Below, in pieces: positions 5,837 to 5,857 of a DNA stretch of 5,857 nt; the first letter of the stretch is position 1, and every line of letters begins with the position of its first letter. This DNA comes from an uncultured Clostridia bacterium (GTDB lineage Bacteria > Bacillota > Clostridia > Christensenellales > Aristaeellaceae): contig CAKUCE010000194.1 in NCBI GenBank assembly GCA_934643535.1, positions 1 to 5,857 of the forward strand, read 5' to 3'. A program made the position numbers and the translations under genes. The notes beneath the pieces were generated by a model, which saw only the letters and a list, made by a program, of their open reading frames with translations, was not told where the DNA came from and did no database searches.

Positions 5837-5857
5837 AGGCTTTGCCGGGTTACAGGG

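Overview
The window looks like chromosomal DNA from a GC-rich, low-copy-signal Clostridia-type Firmicute (Oscillospirales or Christensenellales-like). The basis is an ATP-type PEP carboxykinase, strong GGAGG ribosome binding sites, a two-gene (split) transketolase, U-tract terminators, and a cysteine-rich protein that resembles clostridial spore-envelope proteins. The lineage is an inference from gene style; no rRNA or marker gene is present to fix it.

Layout. On the + strand: a probable promoter (1-28) and leader; pckA (136-1740, ATP-dependent phosphoenolpyruvate carboxykinase); an intrinsic terminator (1757-1790); a tandem double-GNAT acetyltransferase gene (1816-2844); a strong terminator (2883-2917); then a 268-residue protein with 26 cysteines (3021-3827). 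On the - strand, convergent with these: a two-gene transketolase operon read from right to left, N-terminal ThDP-binding subunit first (5664-5662 start, to 4852) and C-terminal subunit second (4848 to 3928). It is driven by a perfect-hexamer sigma-A promoter (TTGACA, 18 nt, TATAAT; 5726-5755). Two tandem hairpins between the convergent genes (3846-3880 and 3889-3913) end both transcription units. At the right edge, a hairpin with a U-tract on the - strand (5811-5836) terminates a - strand gene that lies beyond the window.

Function. pckA links PEP and oxaloacetate; the transketolase pair links pentose phosphates to glycolysis. Both are central carbon metabolism and probably constitutive or strongly expressed. 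The double-GNAT protein is of unknown substrate. The cysteine-rich protein is the least ordinary item: its N-terminal VCVQVxRVYDSC segment and its beta-rich central part resemble the SPOCS/DUF3794 type of clostridial spore and exosporium proteins, and it carries two separate CGC clusters. No mobile element, CRISPR array, tRNA, rRNA or novel multi-gene system was seen. Most of the window is ordinary housekeeping DNA; the leads are the cysteine-rich protein, its upstream region, and the double acetyltransferase.
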